Shown piece after piece: positions 52,452 to 60,561 of a stretch of DNA of 64,000 nucleotides. The stretch's first letter is position 1, and the number at the start of each line of letters is the position of its first letter. The stretch lies in contig NZ_BSSQ01000013.1 in the NCBI RefSeq assembly GCF_030161375.1, positions 62,001-126,000 of the forward strand, written 5' to 3'. A program made the translations under genes and the position numbers. Source of the DNA: Paenibacillus glycanilyticus (GTDB lineage: Bacteria; Bacillota; Bacilli; Paenibacillales; Paenibacillaceae). Below the pieces are notes generated by a model. The model saw nothing but the letters and a program-made list of their open reading frames with translations, did no database searches and was not told the DNA's origin.

Positions 52452-52916
52452 ATGGTAAGGATTATCGGGAAAGTTGGTATGTTTATTGTCATGGGCATTG
52501 GACTGGCATGGGCGGTTCTATTCGCCGGCTATTATATCAATGTGGAGTTGAATAAACATAAAGCGGAGCGGGAGATTCGACATTACCTTCAAGCCGTTCA
52601 GCAACAGGATTACAATAAAGCTGTTCGGTTGTTCGGCGAGCCGCTTGACGGTGATCGCCTGCAACAACTACAGCCGTTTCGATTAGTGAAGTACAGCCAG
52701 GTTAAGGCCGACTTCGATGATGGATGCGTGTGCAGCGGTCGGGCGAAGCTCACCTTCCAAACGGACGGCCTGCCGGTCACGGTAGATGCTGTCATTGCGC
52801 TCAGAGCAGAATACAAGCCGGGTCAGATCTGTGCAGGGGCGACGAAAGCCCAGCATTCCGCCCTTCCGGCATTAGCCGAGTGGAACAAGGTCAACTGCGG
52901 CAGCAGCTTTTTGTAA
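52452..52916 (+). CDS. Single-span membrane protein of unknown function
   Basis: The 154-residue product has one N-terminal membrane helix (about 5-28, KVGMFIVMGIGLAWAVLFAGYY lies across it) and an extracytoplasmic domain of about 120 residues resembling NTF2-like or DUF4878-type domains (EREIRHYLQAVQQQDYNKAVRL). Four cysteines (two in CVCSG, one in GQICAG, one in VNCG) could form disulfides outside the cell. GAGGAGGGTAATGT precedes the ATG. Confidence 0.7.
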   Translation: MVRIIGKVGMFIVMGIGLAWAVLFAGYYINVELNKHKAEREIRHYLQAVQQQDYNKAVRLFGEPLDGDRLQQLQPFRLVKYSQVKADFDDGCVCSGRAKLTFQTDGLPVTVDAVIALRAEYKPGQICAGATKAQHSALPALAEWNKVNCGSSFL

Positions 52917-52919
52917 TGG

Positions 52920-53050
52920 CTACGGCTCCAACCGCATATAGACGCTTCTTTCCTTGAAGCCAATAGACTTATAGAACGCATATGCAGCTTCATTCCCATG
53001 GAGCACTTAGAGATCCAGCCGGTCCGTTTCTAATATCTTTCAACTCTTCG
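52920..53050 (-). pseudogene. Remnant of a GNAT acetyltransferase gene
   Basis: On the minus strand, 53006 to the stop at 52920 reads VLHGNEAAYAFYKSIGFKE and RSVYMRLEP, the typical C-terminal end of a GNAT enzyme. The same frame upstream is closed by TAA at 53009-53007 and by a TGA a few codons further, and no start is available. Only the tail of a decayed gene remains. The rest of 52917-53196 holds a promoter-like sequence for the next gene. Confidence 0.55.
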
Positions 53051-53125
53051 ACATTCATGGCATTATCATGCCGCTCGTCCTCCTATTTCCCTGCAAAAAA
53101 AACTTTTTGAATTTTTAATCCATCC

Positions 53126-53154
53126 TGTCGATTTCCTCGCCCGGCATTCGTTGT
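53126..53154 (+). promoter_or_regulatory. Candidate ECF-type promoter of the hydrolase/DGPF/sigma operon
   Basis: TGTCGA (53126-53131), a 17-base spacer and CGTTGT (53149-53154). As I recall, ECF42-group targets have TGTCGA at -35 and a CGTC-like -10. If so, the sigma factor at 54463 would drive its own operon. Confidence 0.4.
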
Positions 53155-53196
53155 TAGAGTAAGAAGCCAAAAAAACAACGATTAGGAGAGAAAAAC

Positions 53197-54003
53197 ATGA
53201 ACACAGTGATCTCAAAGGACGGTACCCGAATTGCTTATGATCAGACAGGGCATGGCCCGGCGCTCGTATTGGTAGCGGGAGCTTTCAGTTACCGGAAGTT
53301 CCCGGGACAGGTGGAGCTTGCAAACCTATTGTCGGGCAGCTATACCGTCTACAACTATGACCGCCGCGGCCGCGGCGACAGCGGGGATGCCGCATCTTAT
53401 GCCATTGAACGCGAGATTGAGGATTTGAACGCCATTATTGATAAGGCAGGTGGTTCCGCTTATGTCTGGGGATTATCCTCCGGTGCGGTGCTTGCTCTCG
53501 AAGCGGCGGCGAGTGGTTCCCCGATCACAAGGTTGGCGCTTCATGAGCCGCCGTTTGTCGTGGATCCGGGAGATCGTCTGCCGCCTAGCGATTTCACCGA
53601 GCAAGTCGGCATGCTGATTGCCGCTGACCGCCGCGCGGAAGCGATTAAATATTTTATGACCAAGGGCATGGGGGCTCCGTCTTTCGTCATTTCGATGATG
53701 CGAATGATGCCGGGCGTATGGTCGAGACTGATGGCGGTTGCCCATACGCTTCCTTATGACGCGGCTTTGCTCAAGAGTTACATGAAGGGACAATCGTTGC
53801 CGCAAGACAGGTGGAGTCACCTAGCCATTCCGACTGTCGTGCTGGAAGGCACGGAAAGCCCGGCGTCGCTCCGTCATGCCGCGCAACAGACGGCGCAAGT
53901 GCTGCCAACCGCAAAGCTGATCAGCAAAAAAGGGCTTGGCCATACGAAAAAACTGCATACCGCCAAAATCGCCGAAGAACTGACTTCTTTCTTTGCCGTT
54001 TGA
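53197..54003 (+). CDS. Alpha/beta hydrolase
   Basis: The 268-residue cytoplasmic protein has the oxyanion region VLVAGAFSYRKF, YDRRGRGDSG, the nucleophile elbow GLSSG (92-96, Ser94) and the catalytic His in GLGHTKKL near the C-terminus. The substrate cannot be read. It heads an operon with a DGPF protein, an ECF42-like sigma factor and a second DGPF protein, with only 28 bases to the next gene. This suggests a detoxification or stress role under that sigma factor. Confidence 0.9.
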   Translation: MNTVISKDGTRIAYDQTGHGPALVLVAGAFSYRKFPGQVELANLLSGSYTVYNYDRRGRGDSGDAASYAIEREIEDLNAIIDKAGGSAYVWGLSSGAVLALEAAASGSPITRLALHEPPFVVDPGDRLPPSDFTEQVGMLIAADRRAEAIKYFMTKGMGAPSFVISMMRMMPGVWSRLMAVAHTLPYDAALLKSYMKGQSLPQDRWSHLAIPTVVLEGTESPASLRHAAQQTAQVLPTAKLISKKGLGHTKKLHTAKIAEELTSFFAV

Positions 54004-54031
54004 AACAACTTATAAATTAGGGGGATTAACT

Positions 54032-54466
54032 ATGCGATTTATGATGATTGTAAAAGCAACGACGGATTCGGAAGCAGGGGTTCTGCCAAGCCAACAATTG
54101 ATCGACGCGATGCAGAAGTACAATGAGGAGCTTGTAAAAGCCGGTGTTTTGCTAGCAGCCGACGGGTTGCATGCCAGCGCAAACGCCGTCCGGATTTCGT
54201 ATCCGGAGCCTGGCAGCAAACCAAAGGTAGTTGACGGACCTTTTACGGAAGCGAAGGAATTGATTGCCGGTTATACGCTAATCGAAGTGAAGTCGAGGGA
54301 AGAAGCCATAGAATGGGCGCTTCGGATGCCGGATCCGCATGGATTTGGCCAAGGCGAGATCGAGCTTCGCCAAGTGTTTGATTTTGAGAATCTCACGGAA
54401 GACCCGAACGCCAGAGCCAAAGATGAAGAAATCCGAAAGCAGGTAGAGGAGCTTAAAAAAGCGTGA
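54032..54466 (+). CDS. DGPF (YCII-related) protein, copy 1
   Basis: Start at ATG 54032 after AGGGGGATTAACT gives 144 residues. MRFMMIVKATTDSEAG, the DGPF motif itself (DGPFTEAKELIAGYTLIE, about 70-87) and the ending WALRMPDPHGFGQGEIELR define the family. DGPF proteins are typical partners of ECF42 sigma factors. Their molecular role is not known. The stop overlaps the start of the sigma factor gene by four bases. Confidence 0.92.
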   Translation: MRFMMIVKATTDSEAGVLPSQQLIDAMQKYNEELVKAGVLLAADGLHASANAVRISYPEPGSKPKVVDGPFTEAKELIAGYTLIEVKSREEAIEWALRMPDPHGFGQGEIELRQVFDFENLTEDPNARAKDEEIRKQVEELKKA

Positions 54467-55731
54467 GGATCTCGGAGACGCATCGTACCATCGATACGAT
54501 ATGGCGGATGGAGTCTGCTAAACTTATTGCCGGCTTAACTCGTATGGTAAGAGATGTCGGACTCGCCGAAGATCTGGCTCAGGATGCTCTCGTCATCGCG
54601 CTCGACCGCTGGCCGGAATCGGGCATACCGGATAAACCGGGCGCCTGGCTGATGACCACCGCCAAGCGAAAAGCTATCGATCTGCTGCGGCGCAACAAGC
54701 TGCAAGATCAGAAATACGTCGAAATAGCCCGGGAAATAAATACGTATACCGAAGATGATGTCGAACGCAATTTGGATGGGGAGATTGGGGACGATCTCCT
54801 TCGCCTCATCTTTATGACCTGCCACCCGGTATTGTCGCAGGATGCCAGAGTGGCGCTGACGCTGCGTTTGTTATGCGGCCTGACAACTGACGAGATTGCC
54901 CGTTCATTTCTCATTGCCGAGCCGACGGTCGCCCAGCGGATCGTGCGGGCCAAACGCACGCTGAACAAGGAAAAGGTTCCGTTCGAAGTGCCGGTAGGGA
55001 AAGAGTTGGAGGAGCGGTTAGGTACGGTGCTTGAAGTCATCTACCTGATGTTTAACGAAGGTTATTCAGCAACTTCCGGCCAAGATTGGACCCGGCCTGT
55101 TCTATGCCGGGAGGCGTTGCGGCTAGGACGCGTCTTGGCTGAGATATCGCCGGAAGAACCGGAGGTTCACGGCCTCGTCGCCTTGATGGAGCTTCAATCT
55201 TCGCGGCTCCGAACTCGCAATAATGCACAAGGCGAACCCGTTCTTCTTATGGATCAGAACCGGGCGCAATGGGACCATCTGTTAATCCGCCGGGGGCTTG
55301 CCGCCTTGGAACGCGCGCAAAGGCTCGGGAGAACGCTTGGGCCGTACGGACTGCAAGCTTCTATCTCGGCTTGTCATGCAACGGCGTATACCCCGGAAGA
55401 TACGAACTGGATTCGGATAGCGGCGTTATACGAAGCGCTCTCTAGACAAATGCCTTCTCCAATTGTGGAGCTTAACCGCGCGGTCGCGATCAGCAGAGCT
55501 TTTGGACCGGCTTACGGGCTTCAGCTTGTTGATGCCTTATCCTCCGAACCCGCCTTGAAGGAATACCACCTGCTGCCAAGCGTTAGAGGCGATTTTCTGG
55601 AGAAGCTGGGGCGCCTGGAGGAAGCTGCTGCGGCGTTTGAACAGGCGGCCGAGCTGACCCGCAACGAGAAGGAGCAGGCCTTGTTGCGCAAGCGGGCTGC
55701 GGCATGCAGGGAGAAGGGAGAACGGACTTGA
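54463..55731 (+). CDS. ECF42-like sigma factor with DUF6596/TPR-type C-terminal extension
   Basis: The 422-residue protein starts at GTG 54463. Region 2 (GLAEDLAQDALVIALDRWP) and region 4 (LTLRLLCGLTTDEIARSFL, IAEPTVAQRIVRAKRTL) are followed by a C-terminal half of about 240 residues with helical repeats (YLMFNEGYSATSGQDWTR, LNRAVAISRAFGPA, GRLEEAAAAFEQAAEL). This size and extension fit the ECF42 group, in which the extension is needed for activity. No anti-sigma gene is adjacent, as usual for the group. Both flanking genes encode DGPF proteins. Confidence 0.92.
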   Translation: MRISETHRTIDTIWRMESAKLIAGLTRMVRDVGLAEDLAQDALVIALDRWPESGIPDKPGAWLMTTAKRKAIDLLRRNKLQDQKYVEIAREINTYTEDDVERNLDGEIGDDLLRLIFMTCHPVLSQDARVALTLRLLCGLTTDEIARSFLIAEPTVAQRIVRAKRTLNKEKVPFEVPVGKELEERLGTVLEVIYLMFNEGYSATSGQDWTRPVLCREALRLGRVLAEISPEEPEVHGLVALMELQSSRLRTRNNAQGEPVLLMDQNRAQWDHLLIRRGLAALERAQRLGRTLGPYGLQASISACHATAYTPEDTNWIRIAALYEALSRQMPSPIVELNRAVAISRAFGPAYGLQLVDALSSEPALKEYHLLPSVRGDFLEKLGRLEEAAAAFEQAAELTRNEKEQALLRKRAAACREKGERT

Positions 55732-56153
55732 TGCGTTATTTGATCATGGTGAGAGCAACGGGGTTCAGCGAGGCAGGGGTTGCCGCAAGCGGGGATTATG
55801 AAGCGGCAAAGAAAGCTTACCGGCAAGCGTTGGAACAGGCAGGCGTGCTGCTAGTCACGGAAGAACTGCGGCCTAGCTCGGCTGGAATAAGAGTCACTTA
55901 TCCGCCGGATGGCGGAGCCCCGGAAGCGTGCCCGGGCCCTTTTTCAATCGATCAGGGACTTCTTGCAGGCTTTACCTTAATTGACGTAGACACCGAGGAA
56001 GAAGCATTGAATTGGGCTTTGCGTTTGCCGGTTCCGGCGGACCGCGGCTCCTTTGGCCTTGAACTGCGCAGGTTAGAAGAGAAGACGCGGCGGTTTCAAG
56101 ATCCAAGCCAGTCTGCCATGGAGCTGGAATTGAAAAAATATTTGTTAATATAG
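55731..56153 (+). CDS. DGPF (YCII-related) protein, copy 2
   Basis: Start at ATG 55731, overlapping the sigma factor stop by one base, gives 140 residues. MRYLIMVRATGFSEAG and IDQGLLAGFTLIDVDTEEEA align with copy 1. The DGPF tetrapeptide itself has changed to PGPF (residues about 68-71). The copies are otherwise only moderately similar, so the duplication is old. Confidence 0.9.
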   Translation: MRYLIMVRATGFSEAGVAASGDYEAAKKAYRQALEQAGVLLVTEELRPSSAGIRVTYPPDGGAPEACPGPFSIDQGLLAGFTLIDVDTEEEALNWALRLPVPADRGSFGLELRRLEEKTRRFQDPSQSAMELELKKYLLI

Positions 56154-56244
56154 ACAGGCGGCATGCTTATCCACTGTGGATTGTCTGTCGATTGTGTTAT
56201 TATATTGCTTGGCAATGACTCTAATCTCAAGGAGTGTATGATCA

Positions 56245-56619
56245 ATGATTAATCAGCTTGGACAAGTTATGTTGTACGTGAACGACCAGGAGAAAGCACG
56301 CGAGTTCTGGACGGAGAAAGTGGGTTTCAAGGTTGTGGCAGAGGAAGAAGCCATGGGCCAGAAGTGGATTGAACTTGCTCCGGAAGGCGCTCAGACATCC
56401 ATCATCCTGCATGATAAAGAAGTAGTTGCCAAAATGTCGCTAGGCGTTAACCTTGGTACTCCATCGTTGATGTTTTTCTCCGATAAGCTTGATGAACTTT
56501 ACAACGACTTCAAGAACAAAAATGTAACCGTTGGCGAGCTGGTAGAGCTGCCATTTGGCCGGGTATTCAACTTCGCTGATGATGAAGATAATTATTTTGC
56601 GATTATGGAAAGAAAATAA
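56245..56619 (+). CDS. VOC / glyoxalase-family protein
   Basis: The 124-residue protein shows the two beta-alpha-beta-beta-beta units of the vicinal oxygen chelate fold (QLGQVMLYVNDQEKAREFW and LMFFSDKLDELYNDFKNK), ending in FNFADDEDNYFAIMERK with the usual metal-binding Glu near the end. Members act on methylglyoxal, antibiotics or aromatic diols. AAGGAGTG precedes the ATG. It has its own terminator and may not belong to the sigma factor operon. Confidence 0.92.
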   Translation: MINQLGQVMLYVNDQEKAREFWTEKVGFKVVAEEEAMGQKWIELAPEGAQTSIILHDKEVVAKMSLGVNLGTPSLMFFSDKLDELYNDFKNKNVTVGELVELPFGRVFNFADDEDNYFAIMERK

Positions 56620-56633
56620 GATAGCTCATGCTC

Positions 56634-56668
56634 AGCTCCGATGATCGTGGATCATCGGAGCTTTTTTG
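56634..56668 (+). terminator. Terminator of the glyoxalase-family gene
   Basis: AGCTCCGATGATC pairs perfectly with GATCATCGGAGCT around GTG, followed by TTTTTT. Confidence 0.93.
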
Positions 56669-56754
56669 TTTTTAGGCATGACGAAGGTGCTATTTCTTGT
56701 TATAGTACTATGAGGCTTTGCCTGTACAAGAAATAGTGGGGGAATCTAGTTAGA

Positions 56755-57405
56755 ATGAGTAAGTGGGTAAGATATGCGATTTTGTTTATCCTCTCGATCG
56801 CGGTAGGAGTCTGGTATGGAACGCAAGAGTCTCGTTTTCCTATTAAGCCGGTAGTAATCGTGATCCTCTTTTTTGTTGTTTTGGCGGTGTGTATGGTACC
56901 TTCGATTTATTACTCGTATTTTTGTAGAAATAGAAATGGAATCGAGAAGTTTCTAAACCGTTCAGCCAAAAGGCCCTATTACGAGCTTTTAATTGATCTG
57001 GTGAACGGCCGTTATGACGAGGCGGAACGCAAGCTGCCGAAGCTGTCTTCTGAGCAACAACGGTTGGCGATCCAAATTCCTATTCAATTCGAGAGACGGA
57101 ATCTTGCAGCCATTCATAGACTGATTGAGCAAGTTAAAGGGCGAGAAGCGAAGCTGTATTATGCGGGACACTTGGCTCTGCTGGAGGATGATTGGGAAAG
57201 GCTTGAGGAATGCAAGAAGCAGCTGAGAAATCAGATATTCCGTATTGTGCTGGATGCAGAGTCAGCATTTAGAAAAGGCAATATGGAAGAGGCAAAAAGG
57301 CATGGCGACCGCGCACTTGCGCAGTCAGCCGGTCTGCAACGATATGCGCTCTTGAAGGCGCTTGAACGCCAGCAAACGAAAGAAGTCCGCAGTAGTTACT
57401 TTTAA
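56755..57405 (+). CDS. Two-helix membrane protein with TPR-like cytoplasmic domain
   Basis: The 216-residue protein has two N-terminal membrane helices (about 7-22 and 30-55). A soluble domain of short helical pairs reminiscent of TPR or Sel1 repeats follows (YELLIDLVNGRYDEAERKL, KLYYAGHLALLEDDWERLEE, AESAFRKGNMEEAKRHGDRA). No family is recognised. It is monocistronic. Confidence 0.75.
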   Translation: MSKWVRYAILFILSIAVGVWYGTQESRFPIKPVVIVILFFVVLAVCMVPSIYYSYFCRNRNGIEKFLNRSAKRPYYELLIDLVNGRYDEAERKLPKLSSEQQRLAIQIPIQFERRNLAAIHRLIEQVKGREAKLYYAGHLALLEDDWERLEECKKQLRNQIFRIVLDAESAFRKGNMEEAKRHGDRALAQSAGLQRYALLKALERQQTKEVRSSYF

Positions 57406-57438
57406 AACTAGTTGCACAAAAGAGATAGCCGAGACTGT

Positions 57439-57462
57439 TAAGACCCTGCCAGGGTCTTATTT
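57439..57462 (+). terminator. Terminator-like hairpin before the germination operon
   Basis: AAGACCC-N5-GGGTCTT followed by ATTTGC. The T tract is weak. Confidence 0.55.
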
Positions 57463-57555
57463 GCGTTTCGAGTTTTACCGCTACCCAAGTTTAGCCCCCC
57501 TCCGCCAATGGTCATAATGGGAAGGATAGACATTCATCCAGGGGGGCGCTCGCTT

Positions 57556-59106
57556 ATGCATCGGAAATTGTTCTCGAATCGTTCCAGTTCTAATGACAAC
57601 AACATGTTGCCCGAGTACGCCGGTATTCCCATTGATGCAGCGGTGGAGGTTAACATGCTGCGGTTGAAGCGCGATCTGGGCGGAAGCGACGATCTAATCA
57701 TGCGCGAGATCCGTTATGAAGGCATGAGAGCCGCGTCCGCGGCGGTGGTGTATATCGACGGCTTGTCGAACGCGACGATGATTAATCAATATATTTTTGA
57801 CGTATTGGACTATTCCTTATCTAATCATCATGCGGACAACCCATCTTCCGTCGATGCGGCGGTTCTTGCAAAAAAACTGTTGAACGGCATGGGCGCCATC
57901 AGTACCGTAAACGAGATGGCGTCTTTATATACAGAGCTGTTGTCCGGTCAGGCCATTATCCTGCTCGCCGGTCATCAGCACGCCTATTGCGCGGATATCC
58001 GGGAATGGAAGGGCCGCGATGTCACGGAATCAACCAACCAGACCTCCATCAGAGGTCCAAGGGAAAGCTTTACGGAGACGCTTCGCACCAATACCTCTTT
58101 GATTAGACGGAAGATCAAGGACCCGAGGCTGTGGACGGAAACCGTCACTATAGGAAAAGTCACAAAAACCTGCGTTACCCTTATGTATTTGAACGGAGTC
58201 GTGAAGCCTTCCGTTCTTCAAATGGTTCGCTCCAGATTAAGCACGATTGATATTGACAGCATTCTGGACAGCGGGTACATCGAGGAGCAGATCGAAGACG
58301 GTAAATGGTCATTGTTCCCGACGGTATACAATACCGAATTGCCGGATAATGCGGCAGGACAGCTGCTCGAAGGAAAGGTAGCCATTCTGGTAGAGGGAAC
58401 GCCTAACGTCCTGATTGTGCCAACGCAGCTGGTTACCTTCTTTCAATCGACGGAGGATTATTACCAGCGTTCCTTTTATGCGAGCTTATTAAGGATATTG
58501 CGGTTCGGAACCGTCTTTATCTCGCTTCTGTTCCCGTCTCTATATATCGCCATAACCACCTTTCACCGCGATATGCTGCCGGCGTCGCTTCTCATCTCGC
58601 TGGCCGCCCAGCGGGAAGGCGTGCCGTTCCCGGCTTTTTTCGAAGCGCTCATTATGGAGATTACGTTCGAAATCTTGCGGGAGGCGGGGCTGCGAATGCC
58701 GCGTGCGATCGGTCAGGCCGTATCGGTTGTGGGTACGCTAGTTATCGGCCAAGCGGCGGTAGAAGCGGGAATCGTATCCGCGGCGATGGTTATTGTCGTC
58801 TCAATCACTGCGATTTCAACCTTCACTTTGCCGGCATACAGCATGTCTATACCGGTTCGTATTTTAAGATTTGCTTTTATGGTCGCGGCGGGCAGCTTTG
58901 GCCTGTTTGGCATCATTATGGGCTTTTTTATTCTTATGCTTCATCTATGCGCCTTGCGTTCCTTCGGGGAACCGTATATGTCTCCCTTGTCGCCTTTCAA
59001 GAAACAAGACATGGAGGATGCCTTGTTCCGTCTGCCAAGATGGCTGTCGTATAAAAGGCCGGATACCTCGATGGGGGCGGGCGAGAGCAGAATTCGCAAG
59101 CGTTAG
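57556..59106 (+). CDS. GerA-type spore germination receptor subunit A
   Basis: Start at ATG 57556 after AGGGGGG gives 516 residues; the frame opens 16 codons earlier without a better site. The protein has a soluble N-terminal domain (about 1-270), the conserved PTQLVTFFQSTEDYYQR segment near 300, and about five membrane helices (FISLLFPSLYIAITTFHRDM; VSVVGTLVIGQAAVEAGIV). GerA subunits form germinant-gated complexes in the spore inner membrane. It is the first of four ger genes. Confidence 0.95.
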   Translation: MHRKLFSNRSSSNDNNMLPEYAGIPIDAAVEVNMLRLKRDLGGSDDLIMREIRYEGMRAASAAVVYIDGLSNATMINQYIFDVLDYSLSNHHADNPSSVDAAVLAKKLLNGMGAISTVNEMASLYTELLSGQAIILLAGHQHAYCADIREWKGRDVTESTNQTSIRGPRESFTETLRTNTSLIRRKIKDPRLWTETVTIGKVTKTCVTLMYLNGVVKPSVLQMVRSRLSTIDIDSILDSGYIEEQIEDGKWSLFPTVYNTELPDNAAGQLLEGKVAILVEGTPNVLIVPTQLVTFFQSTEDYYQRSFYASLLRILRFGTVFISLLFPSLYIAITTFHRDMLPASLLISLAAQREGVPFPAFFEALIMEITFEILREAGLRMPRAIGQAVSVVGTLVIGQAAVEAGIVSAAMVIVVSITAISTFTLPAYSMSIPVRILRFAFMVAAGSFGLFGIIMGFFILMLHLCALRSFGEPYMSPLSPFKKQDMEDALFRLPRWLSYKRPDTSMGAGESRIRKR

Positions 59107-59121
59107 GGAGGCATAATTGAG

Positions 59122-60303
59122 ATGCTCTACAAAATTACCGTGACGATGTTATGTCTTCTTTTGCTAACCGGCTGCTGGAGCAGACGGGAGTTGAACGAAC
59201 TGCTTATTGTGCTTGGCGTTGGCGTGGATTGGGTGGATGATCACTATGTCGTTACGTACCAGGTTGTTAATCCGAGTGAAATTTCCAACCAGCAAAAAAG
59301 AGGGGATCGCCCTCCTAGTACGACTTTTCAAGGGAAAGGCAGAACGTTGTTTGAGGCAGCCAGATCCGTAACGGCTGAAGCGCCGCGCAAAATATATTTA
59401 GGGCATTTGCAGATTTACGTCATTGGGGAAGAAGCGGCCCGAAGAGGGATTAAGGAGTCAATCGACAGCGCAGCCCGCGATAATGAAATGCGGATGGATT
59501 TCAATATTATCGTGGCCAAAGGCGCCTTGGCGGAGGAAGTGCTGAAGCTCTATACGCCAGTAGAGAAGCTCCCGAGCTATAGCATGCAGCAGTCGCTCCA
59601 GACTTCCGAGAAAAATTGGGCCCCCACTATTGCCGTTACGCTGGATGAAGCCATTAACAAGTTGTCCACGCAAGGGACGGAGCTTGCTCTGACGGGAATA
59701 CACGTACTTGGAAATCGGGCTATTGGGGAAACGAAGCAAAACGTGGAGACGTTTATGCCTGCAACCAGGTTTCGTTACTCGGGTATCGCCGCATTCAAGG
59801 ATGACAAGCTGATTGGCTGGCTGAATGAAAAGGAGAGTAAAGGCTATACCGATATTACGAATAATTTGGATAGTACTTCGATCGTTATTCCATGCGGAGA
59901 GCAGCGATATCTAGGGGTCGAGGTTACTTCCTCGGACGCGAAATTAAAAACAAAAGTAACAAACGGAAAGCCGGAAGTGGAAGTCTCCATTCGAACGGAG
60001 GGCAACGTGGTCGAGAGGACGTGTACGGACGTAGATCTGTCCGATCCTCAGACGATCCAGCGCCTGCAGGAAGAAACCAAAAAAAATATCCTAAAAAACA
60101 TTGAAGCTACGGTAGCAAAAGCGAAAGAGCTGAAGGTGGATATTCTTGGCTTCGGCAGCCAGCTTGGGAAAGAGCATCCTGCTTATTGGGAACAAGTGAA
60201 AGACGATTGGAATGAGGAATATTTTCCTCAAGTCAAGGTGGAATACAAGCTTGAAGTGTTTATTCGCCGCACCGGCACGATCGAGAACAGCACGATCAGA
60301 TAA
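59122..60303 (+). CDS. Ger(x)C-type germination lipoprotein
   Basis: The 393-residue protein has a lipobox LTGC (about residue 17) followed by WSRRELNELLIVLGVGVD, the hallmark N-terminus of GerC subunits, and a C-terminal domain with FGSQLGKEHPAYWEQVKDDW. It anchors to the spore inner membrane with the A and B subunits. GGGAGG precedes the ATG 15 bases after the gerA-type stop. Confidence 0.95.
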   Translation: MLYKITVTMLCLLLLTGCWSRRELNELLIVLGVGVDWVDDHYVVTYQVVNPSEISNQQKRGDRPPSTTFQGKGRTLFEAARSVTAEAPRKIYLGHLQIYVIGEEAARRGIKESIDSAARDNEMRMDFNIIVAKGALAEEVLKLYTPVEKLPSYSMQQSLQTSEKNWAPTIAVTLDEAINKLSTQGTELALTGIHVLGNRAIGETKQNVETFMPATRFRYSGIAAFKDDKLIGWLNEKESKGYTDITNNLDSTSIVIPCGEQRYLGVEVTSSDAKLKTKVTNGKPEVEVSIRTEGNVVERTCTDVDLSDPQTIQRLQEETKKNILKNIEATVAKAKELKVDILGFGSQLGKEHPAYWEQVKDDWNEEYFPQVKVEYKLEVFIRRTGTIENSTIR

Positions 60304-60321
60304 CGGAAGGAGATAAGGAGC

Positions 60322-60534
60322 ATGGCTGGTATATTTGCAGTTGTTGCATTAGCTGCAGGCGCAATCTGGCTGGAAGCGCCCGGGCTTATCCACCGTCATC
60401 GCATCAAGGAACTCGTTATGTTTCTTGCGCTGCTGCTTATCGGGAGCGTCTTGTATAGCGCTTTAATGCTGCAAATAAATCTCCCGAATCCCTTCATGTT
60501 GCTCAAATGGATGTACGGCTGGATAGGGAAATAG
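60322..60534 (+). CDS. Small two-helix membrane protein of the ger operon (GerD-like accessory subunit)
   Basis: The 70-residue protein has two hydrophobic segments (about 3-20 and 29-48) and an amphipathic end (NPFMLLKWMYGWIGK). Its position between gerC- and gerB-type genes with a strong GGAAGGAGATAAGGAG site matches the small fourth subunit found in some ger operons. Its role is thought to be modulation of the receptor. Confidence 0.75.
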   Translation: MAGIFAVVALAAGAIWLEAPGLIHRHRIKELVMFLALLLIGSVLYSALMLQINLPNPFMLLKWMYGWIGK

Positions 60535-60561
60535 ACTATCTTACGAAAGGGGAGGCAAGTG

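Noticed and set aside
56160..56244. Additional DnaA box near 56171
   Set aside because: A single TTATCCACT with a mismatch, inside a small hairpin, is not significant alone.
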